From Streptomyces marokkonensis (GTDB lineage: Bacteria; Actinomycetota; Actinomycetes; Streptomycetales; Streptomycetaceae): DNA of 64,000 nucleotides. Of the stretch, positions 26,165 through 35,125 are shown piece by piece. A program made the translations under genes and the position numbers. Location of the stretch: assembly GCF_008312835.1 (NCBI RefSeq), contig NZ_VSKS01000004.1, positions 1-64,000 of the forward strand, read 5' to 3'. Numbering within the stretch: position 1 is the stretch's first letter; each line of letters opens with the position of its first letter. Below the pieces are notes generated by a model. It had not been told where the DNA came from, searched no databases, and worked only from the letters and a program-made list of their open reading frames with translations.

Positions 26165-27562
26165 TCACGACGACTCGGGCCCCGCCTGGACGGAAGGCTC
26201 ACCCAGGCGGGCCAGGGCCGCCTTCGCCCGCGGCACGGACAACGGCGAGAACCACGGGTTGATCCGCAGAGCCTCCTGCAGATGCCGCCGCGCCGCCCCG
26301 TACCGCTCCAGCGACCGCTCGATCATCCCCCGGTGGAACACGAACAGCGCACTGCGCACACCCCCGCCCTCCGTCCCCTCGGTCGCCCGCACCGCGAACG
26401 GCAACGCCGCCTCGTGCCGGCCTGCCCGGTGCAGCGCCCACCCCAGCGCGTCCGCCACCTCCGTGGACGGCTGCCGGTTCCACTCCGCCCGAAGCCGCCG
26501 CACGGCGTCCCCCGCGTCGCCGTGATCCGCCTCGAGCCGCCCCAGCACCAGGTCCTCGTCCGCCCCGTGCGCCGCGGCCACCCGCACCCGCTCCCGCACC
26601 ACCCCGTACTGCGCCCGCGCCGCTTGCTTCAGCCCCAGCGACTCGTACAGCTCGCCCAGCTCCAGCGCGTACTCCGGCCGGGGATGCTTCGCCAGCGCCG
26701 CCCGGTACGCGCTCAGCGCCTCCGTCTTCCGTCCCAGTGACGCCAGTGCCCTGCCCTGCCCGGCCTGCGCCGCCCGCTGGTCGGGGTCGATCCGCACCGC
26801 CTCCCGGAAGTGCCGCAGCGCGTCCTGGCGGTCGCCGCGTTCCCAGGCGAGCTGTCCCGCCCGCTCCAGATACGCCGCCCGCTCGGCCGGCTCCCCGGCG
26901 GCCGACGCCGCGTCCGCGAGCTTCGCCGCCGCGTCCTCCCGCCAGCCCCTGTCCCGGTACACGGCCGCCGCCCGCGCCATCACGGCGGGACCGGCGCGCA
27001 GCGCGGTCAGCTTCTCCAGCAGCCTGCCCGTCTCCTCGTGGTCCCCGAGTCCCCTCGACGCCTCGATCAGCAGCGGATACGTCGTCCACCGCCCCGGCTC
27101 CAGCTTCCGCGCCGCCTCGCCCCACTCGCGCGCCTCGGCGAAGTCCCGCCGCGCGTTCGCCAGCGCCGCCAGTCCCCGCAGCGCCGGGGCGTTGCCCTGG
27201 GGCCGTAGTCTCAGCGAGGTGCGCAGCGCCTTCTCGGCCCGCGGCCAGTACGCCGGGTCGGCCAGCCGCAGCCCCTGCTCCACCCGGGCCGACCCGAGCA
27301 CCGCCCAGGCCCGGGCGTCCTCCGGGCGCCGCTCCAGGTGCCGTTCCCGCTCCTCGACCAGCGCCTCGAGACCGGGCAGCGCGGCCGGTACCCCGCTGGT
27401 GACCGCCGCCAGCGCCCGTGCCTGGGGAGTGGTGGCGGGCGGCGCCCCCTGCCCCAGGGGCAGCAGCACCAGCACCCCGCCCAGCACCGCGCACCCGGCG
27501 ACCGAGGCGAGCAGCACCCGACGGCGCACCCCCCGCCGGGGCTCACGTGGCTTGTCGTCCAT
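26165..27562 (-). CDS. membrane-anchored TPR-repeat protein
   Basis: A 465-residue protein with an Arg-rich start, one membrane segment (VLLASVAGCAVLGGVLVLLPLG), and then a long alpha-helical region. Tetratricopeptide-like units are visible, for example AERAAYLERAGQLAWERGDRQDALRHFREAVRIDPDQ, ALASLGRKTEALSAYRAALAKHPRPEYALELGELYESLG and the final YGAARRHLQEALRINPWF. Such repeats usually mediate protein contacts, here most likely outside the membrane. Start ATG 27562 is chosen; GTG 27571 would add three residues, and neither has a strong SD. Divergent from the flavoprotein gene. Partner unknown. Confidence 0.82.
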   Translation of the reverse strand: MDDKPREPRRGVRRRVLLASVAGCAVLGGVLVLLPLGQGAPPATTPQARALAAVTSGVPAALPGLEALVEERERHLERRPEDARAWAVLGSARVEQGLRLADPAYWPRAEKALRTSLRLRPQGNAPALRGLAALANARRDFAEAREWGEAARKLEPGRWTTYPLLIEASRGLGDHEETGRLLEKLTALRAGPAVMARAAAVYRDRGWREDAAAKLADAASAAGEPAERAAYLERAGQLAWERGDRQDALRHFREAVRIDPDQRAAQAGQGRALASLGRKTEALSAYRAALAKHPRPEYALELGELYESLGLKQAARAQYGVVRERVRVAAAHGADEDLVLGRLEADHGDAGDAVRRLRAEWNRQPSTEVADALGWALHRAGRHEAALPFAVRATEGTEGGGVRSALFVFHRGMIERSLERYGAARRHLQEALRINPWFSPLSVPRAKAALARLGEPSVQAGPESS

Positions 27563-27671
27563 GGCGCACACTGTGCGTCACGCCCCTTGTACGTACGATG
27601 ATCACACTCCGGTGTCACGCGGCTGCCCACGCGGGGTTCACACCGATGGCCCCGGGTGCGACGCTGTGATC

Positions 27672-29081
27672 ATGAGCCGTATCGAAGCGCGACGCGATGA
27701 AGACACGGTGACGGCCGGCCCCCTCGTCGAGCGGCTGCTCGGCGGCCTGCCCCCCGAGGCCGTCCTCACCGACCCCGGCGTCACGGCCTCCTACGCCAAC
27801 GACATGGCGAGCTTCTGCCCGGCAGGCAGTCCCGCGGTGGTCGTCCTGCCGCGCACGGTCGAACAGGTCCAGCACGTCATGCGCACCGCCACCGCGCTCC
27901 GGGTCCCCGTCGTCCCCCAGGGCGCCCGCACCGGCCTGTCCGGCGCGGCCAACGCCACCGACGGCTGCATCGTGCTCTCGCTGACCAGGATGGACCGCAT
28001 CCTGGAGATCAGCCCCGTCGACCGGATCGCCGTCGTCGAACCCGGCGTCGTCAACGCCGCCCTCTCCCGCGCCGTCGGCGAGCACGGCCTCTCCTACCCG
28101 CCGGACCCCTCCAGCTGGGAGACGTGCACCATCGGCGGCAACATCGGCACCGCGTCGGGCGGGCTGTGCTGTGTGAAGTACGGGGTGACGGCCGAGTACG
28201 TCCTCGGCCTGGACGTCGTCCTCGCCGACGGCCGGCTGATGTCCACCGGCCGCCGCACCGCCAAGGGCGTCGCCGGATACGACCTGACCCGCCTGTTCGT
28301 CGGCTCGGAGGGGTCACTCGGCATCGTCGTCCGCGCGGTCCTCGCGCTGCGGCCCAAGCCCCCCGAGCAACTGGTGCTGGCCGCCGAGTTCTCCTCCGGC
28401 GCCGCCGCCTGCGACGCCGTGTGCCGCGTCATGGCCGGCGGCCACGTCCCCTCCCTCCTCGAACTCATGGACCGTACGACGGTCAAGGCGGTCAACGACA
28501 TGGCCCGCATGGGCCTGCCGGAGTCCACCGAGGCGCTGCTGCTGGCCGCCTTCGACACCACCGACCCCGCCGCCGACCTGGCGGCCGTCGGCGCGCTGTG
28601 CGAGGCCGCCGGCGCCACCCAGGTCGTCCCGGCCGAGGACGCCGCGGAGTCCGAACTGCTGCTCCAGGCGCGGCGGATGTCCCTGGTCGCGCTGGAAGCG
28701 GTCAAGGGCACCACGATGATCGACGACGTGTGCGTGCCCCGCTCGAGGCTCGGTGAGTTCATCGACGGCGTCGAGCGGATCTCCGAGAAGTACCGGCTCA
28801 CCATCGGCGTCGTCGCGCACGCGGGCGACGGCAACACCCACCCGACGGTCTGCTTCGACGCCGGGGACCCCGAGGAGTCCCGGCGGGCCCGGGAGTCCTT
28901 CGACGAGATCATGGCGCTCGGCCTGGAACTCGGCGGCACCATCACCGGCGAGCACGGCGTGGGCGTACTGAAGAAGGAGTGGCTGGCGCGGGAACTCGGT
29001 CCCGTGGGCCTGGAGATGCAGCGGGCCGTCAAAAAGGCGTTCGACCCGCTCGACATTCTGAATCCGGGCAAGCTCTTCTGA
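27672..29081 (+). CDS. FAD-linked oxidase, glycolate oxidase subunit GlcD-like
   Basis: A 469-residue flavoprotein of the PCMH/vanillyl-alcohol oxidase type that oxidises 2-hydroxy acids such as glycolate or D-lactate. FAD-binding parts are VVVLPRTVEQVQHVMRTA, VVPQGARTGLSGAA, and TIGGNIGTASGG. The C-terminal domain has VVAHAGDGNTHP and ITGEHGVGVLKKEWL, typical of GlcD/LldD-like dehydrogenases, and ends NPGKLF. No GlcE/GlcF partner gene adjoins it. ATG 27672 is 6 nt after GACGCT, possibly a leaderless start, with no SD. Substrate is not certain. Confidence 0.93.
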   Translation: MSRIEARRDEDTVTAGPLVERLLGGLPPEAVLTDPGVTASYANDMASFCPAGSPAVVVLPRTVEQVQHVMRTATALRVPVVPQGARTGLSGAANATDGCIVLSLTRMDRILEISPVDRIAVVEPGVVNAALSRAVGEHGLSYPPDPSSWETCTIGGNIGTASGGLCCVKYGVTAEYVLGLDVVLADGRLMSTGRRTAKGVAGYDLTRLFVGSEGSLGIVVRAVLALRPKPPEQLVLAAEFSSGAAACDAVCRVMAGGHVPSLLELMDRTTVKAVNDMARMGLPESTEALLLAAFDTTDPAADLAAVGALCEAAGATQVVPAEDAAESELLLQARRMSLVALEAVKGTTMIDDVCVPRSRLGEFIDGVERISEKYRLTIGVVAHAGDGNTHPTVCFDAGDPEESRRARESFDEIMALGLELGGTITGEHGVGVLKKEWLARELGPVGLEMQRAVKKAFDPLDILNPGKLF

Positions 29082-29195
29082 CCACGAAGGTGCCCGAAAG
29101 GGGTGGGGTCCTGCCGGAGGAGCGGTCAGGCCCCCGCTCGTCTGATAGATGTGGTTCCCCCCGACCCACCCCTCGAGCAGATACGGGACGACGGA

Positions 29196-30662
29196 ATGAG
29201 TGCCCCAACCCCGGCCCCCGGTGACGACAGGCCCCGCGAAGGGTACTACCCGGACCCGTCCATTCCCGGATACGTCCGGTACTGGAACGGTGCCTCCTGG
29301 GTCCCGGGCACGAGCCGTCCGGCACCCAAGGACGGCGAGCCGCTCGCCCCGCCGCCCGGCGCGGGCCCGGCGCGGCCCTCGGTCGAGGAGACCGGCCCGC
29401 ACTTCTTCGACGAGGACCCGGCGGACGAACCGGCGTCCGCGTCTCCGTCCCCGTCTCCGTCCCACGCCGAGTCCCAGCACGGCAGCCGGCCCGAACCCGC
29501 CTCGGCCTGGGGCGCCGACCGCTCCCGTCAGTCCGGCTTCGGCGGCGACCAGGACCGCAAGGTCTCCTGGGGCGCCGACCCGAGGGTGCCGCACACCGCC
29601 GCGCCGTCCGCACCGGAGGAGGCCCCGGCCGCGAGCACCCCGGCCGCGAGCACCCCGGCCGCGAGCACCCCGGCCGCGAGCACCCCGGCCGCGAGCACCC
29701 CGGACGCGGGCGCCGCCGCCGGCAACACCTTCGTGTTCCGCAGGCCGGCGGGGAAGCCTCGGCAGCCGGCCGACGCCGGTGCCGAGGACGAGGGCACGAT
29801 GACCTTCCGCGCCGTCACCCCGCGCACGGCGGAGCGGAACGCGGGGCAGGGTTCCGCCGCCCAGCCCGGATCCGCCGCCACAGGGCCCGGCTTCGGTGCC
29901 GGAAAGGCCGCCGCCGCCCGCGCCGCCGCCCCGGCACCCTCCGGACCGCAGCAGGCCACCGCCCCGCCCGTGCCCCCGCAGACCACCGGCCCCGCCCAGC
30001 CCGCCTCCGCCGCACCTGCCGCCGCTTCCGGCGCCGCGCCCCTGACGAGCGGCCCCGGCGGCGGCCAGTCCTCCTGGGCGCAGCAGGTGCACCGGCTCGC
30101 CGGGAGTGAGGAGCCGCCGGTCGCGCCGTGGAAGCCGCCGGTCGAGGACGTGTTCCAGGCCGCCGCCCGCCGCCAGGCCGCGGCCCGCCCCGCCGGTCTC
30201 GGCAAGCGGCTGGCCGCCCGGCTGCTGGACACCGTCGTCCTCGGCGCCGTCACCGCCGCGGCCGGTGTCCCGCTCGGCATCAAGGCCATGGACCACATCG
30301 ACGCGAAGATCGAGGCGGCCAAGCTCTCCGGCGAGACCGTCACGGTCTGGCTGCTCGACGGCACCACCTCGGTCCACCTGGGCATCGTCGTGGCCGTCCT
30401 CCTGCTCGCCGGAGTCCTCCTCGAGGTGCTGCCCACCGTCAAGTGGGGCCGCACCCTGGGCAAGAAGCTGCTCGGCCTGGACGTACGGGACATCGAGGGG
30501 CACGAGGCCCCGGGCTTCGGCGCGGCCCTGCGCCGCTGGCTGGTCTACAGCGTGCCCGGGCTGCTCGCCGTCGGTGTCGTCGGCGTCCTGTGGTGCCTGT
30601 TCGACAAGCCCTGGCGCCAGTGCTGGCACGACAAGGCGGCGCACACGTTCGTCGCCGGCTGA
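29196..30662 (+). CDS. DUF2510-RDD family membrane protein
   Basis: A 488-residue protein of three parts. Residues ~13-40 (EGYYPDPSIPGYVRYWNGASWV) are a DUF2510 domain. Residues ~45-325 are low-complexity (Ala, Pro, Ser, Glu), including five PAAST units encoded by a 15-bp tandem repeat. The last ~150 residues are an RDD domain with three membrane segments; LGKRLAARLLDTVVLG holds the first Arg/Asp pair, and GRTLGKKLLGLDVRD the second signature. RDD proteins have been linked to ion or Na+/H+ movement, but the role here is unknown. ATG 29196 follows a GGGACGACGGA purine stretch. A second RDD gene follows 100 bp later. Confidence 0.88.
   Translation: MSAPTPAPGDDRPREGYYPDPSIPGYVRYWNGASWVPGTSRPAPKDGEPLAPPPGAGPARPSVEETGPHFFDEDPADEPASASPSPSPSHAESQHGSRPEPASAWGADRSRQSGFGGDQDRKVSWGADPRVPHTAAPSAPEEAPAASTPAASTPAASTPAASTPAASTPDAGAAAGNTFVFRRPAGKPRQPADAGAEDEGTMTFRAVTPRTAERNAGQGSAAQPGSAATGPGFGAGKAAAARAAAPAPSGPQQATAPPVPPQTTGPAQPASAAPAAASGAAPLTSGPGGGQSSWAQQVHRLAGSEEPPVAPWKPPVEDVFQAAARRQAAARPAGLGKRLAARLLDTVVLGAVTAAAGVPLGIKAMDHIDAKIEAAKLSGETVTVWLLDGTTSVHLGIVVAVLLLAGVLLEVLPTVKWGRTLGKKLLGLDVRDIEGHEAPGFGAALRRWLVYSVPGLLAVGVVGVLWCLFDKPWRQCWHDKAAHTFVAG
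29623..29697 (+). repeat. 15-bp in-frame tandem repeat, five copies
   Basis: CCCCGGCCGCGAGCA is repeated five times without change, encoding PAAST units in the disordered linker of the DUF2510-RDD protein. A sixth partial copy follows (CCCCGGACGCG). Being a multiple of three, the array can vary in length without frame loss. Confidence 0.95.
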
Positions 30663-30761
30663 GCCGGCGTCACCCGCACCGACCGCCACTCCGGACGGCC
30701 GCTACTCCGGACGGCCGCTCGCCGGATGCGGGTCCGGAGGGTTCGCGGTCGACTCGGGGGC

Positions 30762-31439
30762 ATGACCACCGAACCGCCCCCCGGCTCCGGTCGGCAGCCG
30801 CCGGACGACGACCCCTTCAAGAAGCAGCCCCCACCCGGCGGCCCCGGAGCACCGGGACAGGGCTCCCCGTACGACACACCCGGCTCTCACGGCGGAGGCG
30901 GCCCCTACGGCGGTGGCCCCCCGGGTGGCGGCCCGTTCGGCGGTGGCGGCCCCTACGGAGGCGCCCCCGGCGGCCCCGAACCGCTCGCCGGCATGCCTCC
31001 GCTCGCCGACAGCGGCAGGCGTACGCTCGCCCGCATCATCGACATGATCCTCGTCGGCGCCGTCGTGGTCCTGCTCACCCTGCCGTTCGGGGTCAGCGAG
31101 TACAACGTCAACGGCGACGACATCAACGTCGGCAACGGCTTCGCTCAGTCCGTCGTCGCCGCCGTGCTCTACATCGCCTACGACACCTACATGATCGCCC
31201 GCTCGGGCCAGACCCTCGGCAAGAAGTGGCTGCGCATGCGGGTGGCCGACCTCGCCGACGGATCGAACCCGTCCGTGCAGACGGCGCTGACCCGTGCCGC
31301 CGTGCTGTGGCTGCCGTTCGCGTTCTGCTGTGCCTGCGTCTGGACCGCGATCGCGGGCGGCTGGAGCTACTTCGACCGGCCCTACAAGCAGGGCCTGCAC
31401 GACAAGGCGGCCAGGACCGTGGTGGTCAGCACCGATTGA
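30762..31439 (+). CDS. RDD family membrane protein
   Basis: A 225-residue protein. The first ~85 residues are Gly/Pro-rich (GGGPYGGGPPGGGPFGGGGP type). The rest is an RDD domain: SGRRTLARIIDMILVGAVVVLL, ARSGQTLGKKWLRMRVADL, and a last membrane segment with FAFCCACVWTAIAGG containing three cysteines. It ends DKAARTVVVS, like the neighbour (DKAAHTFVAG), so the two genes are probably paralogues from local duplication. ATG 30762 has only a weak GGGGG in front. A 17-bp tandem repeat array starts directly after its stop codon. Function unknown. Confidence 0.87.
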   Translation: MTTEPPPGSGRQPPDDDPFKKQPPPGGPGAPGQGSPYDTPGSHGGGGPYGGGPPGGGPFGGGGPYGGAPGGPEPLAGMPPLADSGRRTLARIIDMILVGAVVVLLTLPFGVSEYNVNGDDINVGNGFAQSVVAAVLYIAYDTYMIARSGQTLGKKWLRMRVADLADGSNPSVQTALTRAAVLWLPFAFCCACVWTAIAGGWSYFDRPYKQGLHDKAARTVVVSTD

Positions 31440-31440
31440 G

Positions 31441-31610
31441 GGCCGGCACCGGATGAGGGCCGGCACCGGATGAGGGCCGGCACCGGATGAGGGCCGGCAC
31501 CGGATGAGGGCCGGCACCGGATGAGGGCCGGCACCGGATGAGGGCCGGCACCGGATGAGGGCCGGCACCGGATGAGGGCCGGCACCGGATGAGGGCCGGC
31601 ACCGGACGAT
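31441..31610. repeat. 17-bp tandem repeat, ten copies
   Basis: GGCCGGCACCGGATGAG is repeated head to tail ten times; nine copies are identical and the last ends GACGAT. A degenerate partial copy lies over the stop codon of the RDD gene. The array fills the whole convergent gap between that gene and the small membrane protein gene. Each copy contains TGA, and since 17 is not a multiple of 3 the array stops all three plus-strand frames; the minus strand has no stop. Confidence 0.97.
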
Positions 31611-31611
31611 G

Positions 31612-31905
31612 TCAGGACGCGGCCCGTTCGCGCACCGGCTCCCGCACCTTCTCCCGTACGGGGGAGGGGACGGTCGCCCGCACCGGCTCCGGCGCCGCGG
31701 GCCGGTGCACCGCGGCGGGCCGCCGGGGCGCGAGGAGCGGAACCGTCATGGCCACCAGGAGTCCGAGGGCGAGTGCCGAGACCGCGACCACCGTGATGGC
31801 CAGGACGGAACTCGCCCCGGACAACAGCAGCATGGCGAAGGTCGAGAAGATCACGGTGCACGAACCGCAAGCGAGCTGAGCCACAGTAGGACGGGGCATG
31901 GCCAT
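31612..31905 (-). CDS. small membrane protein, unknown function
   Basis: A 97-residue protein with a hydrophobic middle (TVIFSTFAMLLLSGASSVLAITVVAVSALALGLLVAMTVPLL, two short or one long membrane segment) and an Arg/Pro/Glu-rich C-terminal tail. Near the N-terminus, CGSC could bind metal or form a disulfide. Start ATG 31905 is preceded by GAGGACAC, a good SD; ATG 31899 is an alternative. The gene runs toward the 17-bp repeat array and is divergent from the M6 protease gene. I do not recognise a named family. Confidence 0.65.
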   Translation of the reverse strand: MAMPRPTVAQLACGSCTVIFSTFAMLLLSGASSVLAITVVAVSALALGLLVAMTVPLLAPRRPAAVHRPAAPEPVRATVPSPVREKVREPVRERAAS

Positions 31906-32294
31906 CGTGTCCTCGGGAGTCGGGGGCTGTCGGCCTGGCTTTCCACCGGTTCAGGGCGTTCCGCCAAGCGACTCTAACCGCGAGCGTGCCCGAGGGGAAC
32001 GGACAGTAAGCGTGACCTAACCGACAGGGCCGGTGCACAGGGGGCGCACGGAGTCATGGCGTCCACCCAGTGGACGGTTGCACGCGCCCGCTGAGGTTTC
32101 GCTCGGAAGTGTCCGGAAAGCGAACCGGGGCTCCGCATAGTGCCATTGAACTGTTCAAGTCAAGGTCTGTTTTTTCTGCCGAACCTCTAGTCCAATGTCG
32201 TCACTTGACTACACGCGTTGATCACGTGCGCGCGGGACCTTCCATTACCGGAACCTCCTTCGTCCGCGCGTACGCACGCGGGAGGGGATTTCAA
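31906..32294. promoter_or_regulatory. regulatory region of the M6 protease gene
   Basis: About 390 bp. TTGAACTGTTCAA (32146-32158) is a perfect 6-1-6 palindrome. AGTCAAG (32158-32164) and CTTGACT (32204-32210) are perfect inverted 7-mers 39 bp apart. Between them is an unusually T-rich run (TGTTTTTTCTG) for this genome. GGAGGGG (32281-32287) is the SD for the protease. I cannot fix the promoter. The layout suggests regulated expression, for instance with development or nutrients. Confidence 0.45.
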
Positions 32295-34652
32295 GTGACC
32301 AGTAGACCCTGGACGTTCAGAGCAGCCGCGATAGGCGTGGCGCTCGCGGCGGCCACCGCCACCTGCTCTGCGTTCACCGTGGCCCAGGCCGACACGGCTG
32401 ACAAGGCCGACCGTCCCGGCGCCGTGGACCGGCAGGACCCGGCGGAGCACAACCACGTCGAGCACGACCTCGAGGGCCCGCTCTCCAAGACGCAGGAGGC
32501 CCAGCGCGAGGAAGCCCTCAACCAGGTCATATCCGGGAAAGCCTCGGTCAAGGACCGCGAGGGTTCGAAGGTCGTCCAGCTCAAGAGCAAGAAGGGCGAC
32601 AGCAAGTACGTCGAGCTCGGCCGCGAGAAGACCGACAAGATCTTCACGATCCTGGTCGAGTTCGGGGACGAGGTGGACAGCCGTTACGGCGGCACCCCCG
32701 GCCCGCTGCACAACCAGATCGCCAAGCCGGACCGCAAGGTGGACAACTCCACGGCCTGGCAGGAGGACTACGACCAGCAGCACTTCGAGGACCTGTACTT
32801 CGGGTCCGGCAAGGGCGTCAACTCGGTCAAGACCTACTACGAGAAGCAGTCCTCCGGCCGCTACTCGGTCGAGGGCGAGGTCTCCGACTGGGTCAAGGTG
32901 CCCTACAACGAGGCCCGTTACGGCAACAACGCCTGCGGCGACACCAACTGCCCCAGCGTGTGGAACGTCGTCAGCGACGGCCTGGACGCCTGGGTCGCCC
33001 AGCAGAAGGCGGCCGGCCGCACCGACGCCCAGATCAAGGCGGACGCGGCCCGGTTCGACGAGTGGGACCGCTACGACTTCGACGGCGACGGCGACTTCAA
33101 CGAGCCCGACGGCTACATCGACCACTTCCAGATCGTGCACGCCGGTGAGGACGAGTCCGCCGGCGGCGGTGCCCAGGGCGAGGACGCGATCTGGGCCCAC
33201 CGCTGGTACGCCTTCGGCACCGACGCCGGCGCCACCGGCCCCGAGCAGAACAAGCTCGGCGGCGCGCAGATCGGCTCCACCGGCATCTGGGTCGGCGACT
33301 ACACCGTCCAGCCGGAGAACGGCGGACTCGGCGTCTACGCCCACGAGTACGGCCACGACCTCGGCCTGCCGGACCACTACGACACCGCCGGCGGCGAGAA
33401 CTCCACCGGCTTCTGGACGCTGATGTCCTCCGGTTCCTGGCTCGGCACCGGGAAGAAGGAGATCGGCGACCTGCCCGGCGACATGACCGCCTGGGACAAG
33501 CTCCAGCTCGGCTGGCTGAACTACGACACCGCCAAGGCGGGCGTCAACTCCTGGCACAAGCTGGGCGTCGCCGAGTACAACACCAAGCACAAGCAGGCGC
33601 TGGTCGTCACGCTGCCGAAGAAGGCCGTGACCACCGAGGTCATCCAGCCGGCCGAGGGCCGGACGCAGTGGTGGAGCGGCAGCGGTGACAACCTCAAGAA
33701 CACGCTGACCCGTTCGGTCGACCTGACCGGCAAGTCGTCCGCCGAGCTCACCTTCGACGGCTGGTACGACATCGAGGCCAACTACGACTACCTCTACACC
33801 GAGGTGTCCACCGACGGCGGCGCCAACTGGACCGCCCTCGACGGCACGGTCGACGGCCGGCCGGTCCCGCGCGACGGCAGCGACAAGCCGGCCCTGCACG
33901 GCACGCTCGACGGCTACAAGAAGCTCGCGTACTCCCTCGACGCCTACGCCGGCCAGAAGGTCGACCTGCGCTTCCGCTACCAGACCGACGGCGGCGTGGC
34001 CCAGAAGGGCTTCACGGCCGACGCGATCACGGTGACGGCGGACGGCGCCCCGGTCTTCTCCGACAACGCCGAGACCGCGGACGACGCCTGGAAGGCCACC
34101 GGCTTCTCCCGCATCGGCGCGTCCTTCACCAAGGACTACGCGCAGTACTACATCGCCGAGAACCGCCAGTACGTGTCGTACGACAAGACCCTCGAGGTCG
34201 GCCCGTACAACTTCGGCTTCACGTCGCGTCCGGACTGGGTGGAGCACTACGCGTACCAGACCGGCCTGCTGATCTGGAAGTGGGACACCTCCCAGGCGGA
34301 CAACAACACCAGCCAGCACCCGGGCACCGGCCTGGTCCTCCCGGTCGACTCGCACCCGACCGCGCTGAAGTGGTCCGACGGCACGCTGATGCGCAACCGC
34401 ATCCAGACCTACGACGCGCCGTTCAGCAAGTACCGCACCGACGGCATGACGCTGCACAAGGCGGACGTGGCGACGTGGATCCCCTCGTCGAAGGGTGTGC
34501 CGGTCTTCAACGACCGCACCCACACCTACTACGACGAGTCGAACCCGGCGGGCGGTGTCAAGATCACTGACACCAACACGAAGATCAAGATCCTGAAGGA
34601 GGCCAGGAACGGCTCGACGATCGAGCTCGAGGTCGGTCCGGCCGGCAGGTAA
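32295..34652 (+). CDS. secreted M6-family metalloprotease (immune inhibitor A type)
   Basis: A 785-residue exported protease. A signal peptide with Arg-rich start and hydrophobic core ends near VAQA-DT (residue 32). A pro-region follows. The catalytic domain carries the zincin motif HEYGHDLGLPDHYD (His350, Glu351, His354), then LMSSGSWLG and WDKLQLGWL, the M6 signature. DGDGDFNEPDGYIDHF upstream is a likely Ca2+-binding loop. The C-terminal ~250 residues are beta-rich (YDYLYTEVSTDGGANWTAL), resembling InhA C-terminal adhesion domains. GTG 32295 follows GGAGGGG by 7 nt; the longer upstream frame would lack a signal peptide. A strong terminator hairpin follows. Confidence 0.95.
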   Translation: MTSRPWTFRAAAIGVALAAATATCSAFTVAQADTADKADRPGAVDRQDPAEHNHVEHDLEGPLSKTQEAQREEALNQVISGKASVKDREGSKVVQLKSKKGDSKYVELGREKTDKIFTILVEFGDEVDSRYGGTPGPLHNQIAKPDRKVDNSTAWQEDYDQQHFEDLYFGSGKGVNSVKTYYEKQSSGRYSVEGEVSDWVKVPYNEARYGNNACGDTNCPSVWNVVSDGLDAWVAQQKAAGRTDAQIKADAARFDEWDRYDFDGDGDFNEPDGYIDHFQIVHAGEDESAGGGAQGEDAIWAHRWYAFGTDAGATGPEQNKLGGAQIGSTGIWVGDYTVQPENGGLGVYAHEYGHDLGLPDHYDTAGGENSTGFWTLMSSGSWLGTGKKEIGDLPGDMTAWDKLQLGWLNYDTAKAGVNSWHKLGVAEYNTKHKQALVVTLPKKAVTTEVIQPAEGRTQWWSGSGDNLKNTLTRSVDLTGKSSAELTFDGWYDIEANYDYLYTEVSTDGGANWTALDGTVDGRPVPRDGSDKPALHGTLDGYKKLAYSLDAYAGQKVDLRFRYQTDGGVAQKGFTADAITVTADGAPVFSDNAETADDAWKATGFSRIGASFTKDYAQYYIAENRQYVSYDKTLEVGPYNFGFTSRPDWVEHYAYQTGLLIWKWDTSQADNNTSQHPGTGLVLPVDSHPTALKWSDGTLMRNRIQTYDAPFSKYRTDGMTLHKADVATWIPSSKGVPVFNDRTHTYYDESNPAGGVKITDTNTKIKILKEARNGSTIELEVGPAGR

Positions 34653-34677
34653 ATAGCATCTTCGCAGGTCAACACAT

Positions 34678-34713
34678 GATCGGCGGTGACCCCCTGGCGG
34701 GTCACCGCCGATC
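34678..34713 (+). terminator. terminator after the M6 protease gene
   Basis: GATCGGCGGTGACC pairs perfectly with GGTCACCGCCGATC (14 bp) around an 8-nt loop, 25 nt after the stop codon; CGTGTTT follows. Confidence 0.85.
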
Positions 34714-34774
34714 CGTGTTTAGGTGCCTCCTGTGACTCGCTTATTGACACCGGCTGACACGGGGGTGTGACCGC

Positions 34775-35092
34775 ATGGCCGCAGGAGGTTTCTGCAAGCT
34801 GCCGAACGGCACGGTGGTGGTGGCACTGAACCTGCCCAGCCCCGCCGCCGACGCACCCGCCGGAGTCCGCTTCCTCGTCCACGCCCAGAACCGTGCGCGC
34901 GCCCTGACCAGGCTGCGCAACCTGGGCCTGCGGGCGGTCTACCTGCGCGGCAACGCCGCCCCGCCCAGTCCCGACGAGGTCACCGCGGTCCTCCACCACC
35001 CCGACGGCCTCATATGGCGCACCACCCCCACCCCCGACCCCCTGACGGTGGAACTCTGGCACCCGATCAAGGCCCTGCTCCCCAGACCGTAA
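34775..35092 (+). CDS. small conserved hypothetical protein
   Basis: A 105-residue soluble protein: a short N-terminal KLPNGTVVVALNLP, a helix rich in Arg (VHAQNRARALTRLRNLGLRAVYLRG), then PDEVTAVLHHPDGLIWRT and a WHPIKALLPRP end. The pattern suggests a small mixed alpha/beta domain. ATG 34775 is preceded by GGGGGTG at 8 nt. Codon use is normal for the genome, which supports that it is real. I do not recognise a family. It is followed by imperfect 48-bp repeats. Confidence 0.7.
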   Translation: MAAGGFCKLPNGTVVVALNLPSPAADAPAGVRFLVHAQNRARALTRLRNLGLRAVYLRGNAAPPSPDEVTAVLHHPDGLIWRTTPTPDPLTVELWHPIKALLPRP

Positions 35093-35125
35093 CCACGGCC
35101 CCCGGCCCCACCCCGGCCGCGCGCA

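Noticed and set aside
31441-31610. Possible CRISPR array
   Set aside because: Repeats are directly adjacent with no spacers and no cas genes are nearby.
31382-32038. Minus-strand frame through the 17-bp array encoding a 17-residue peptide repeat
   Set aside because: No SD, no domain, and it overlaps two real genes. The repeat has no stop on this strand simply because the unit lacks one.
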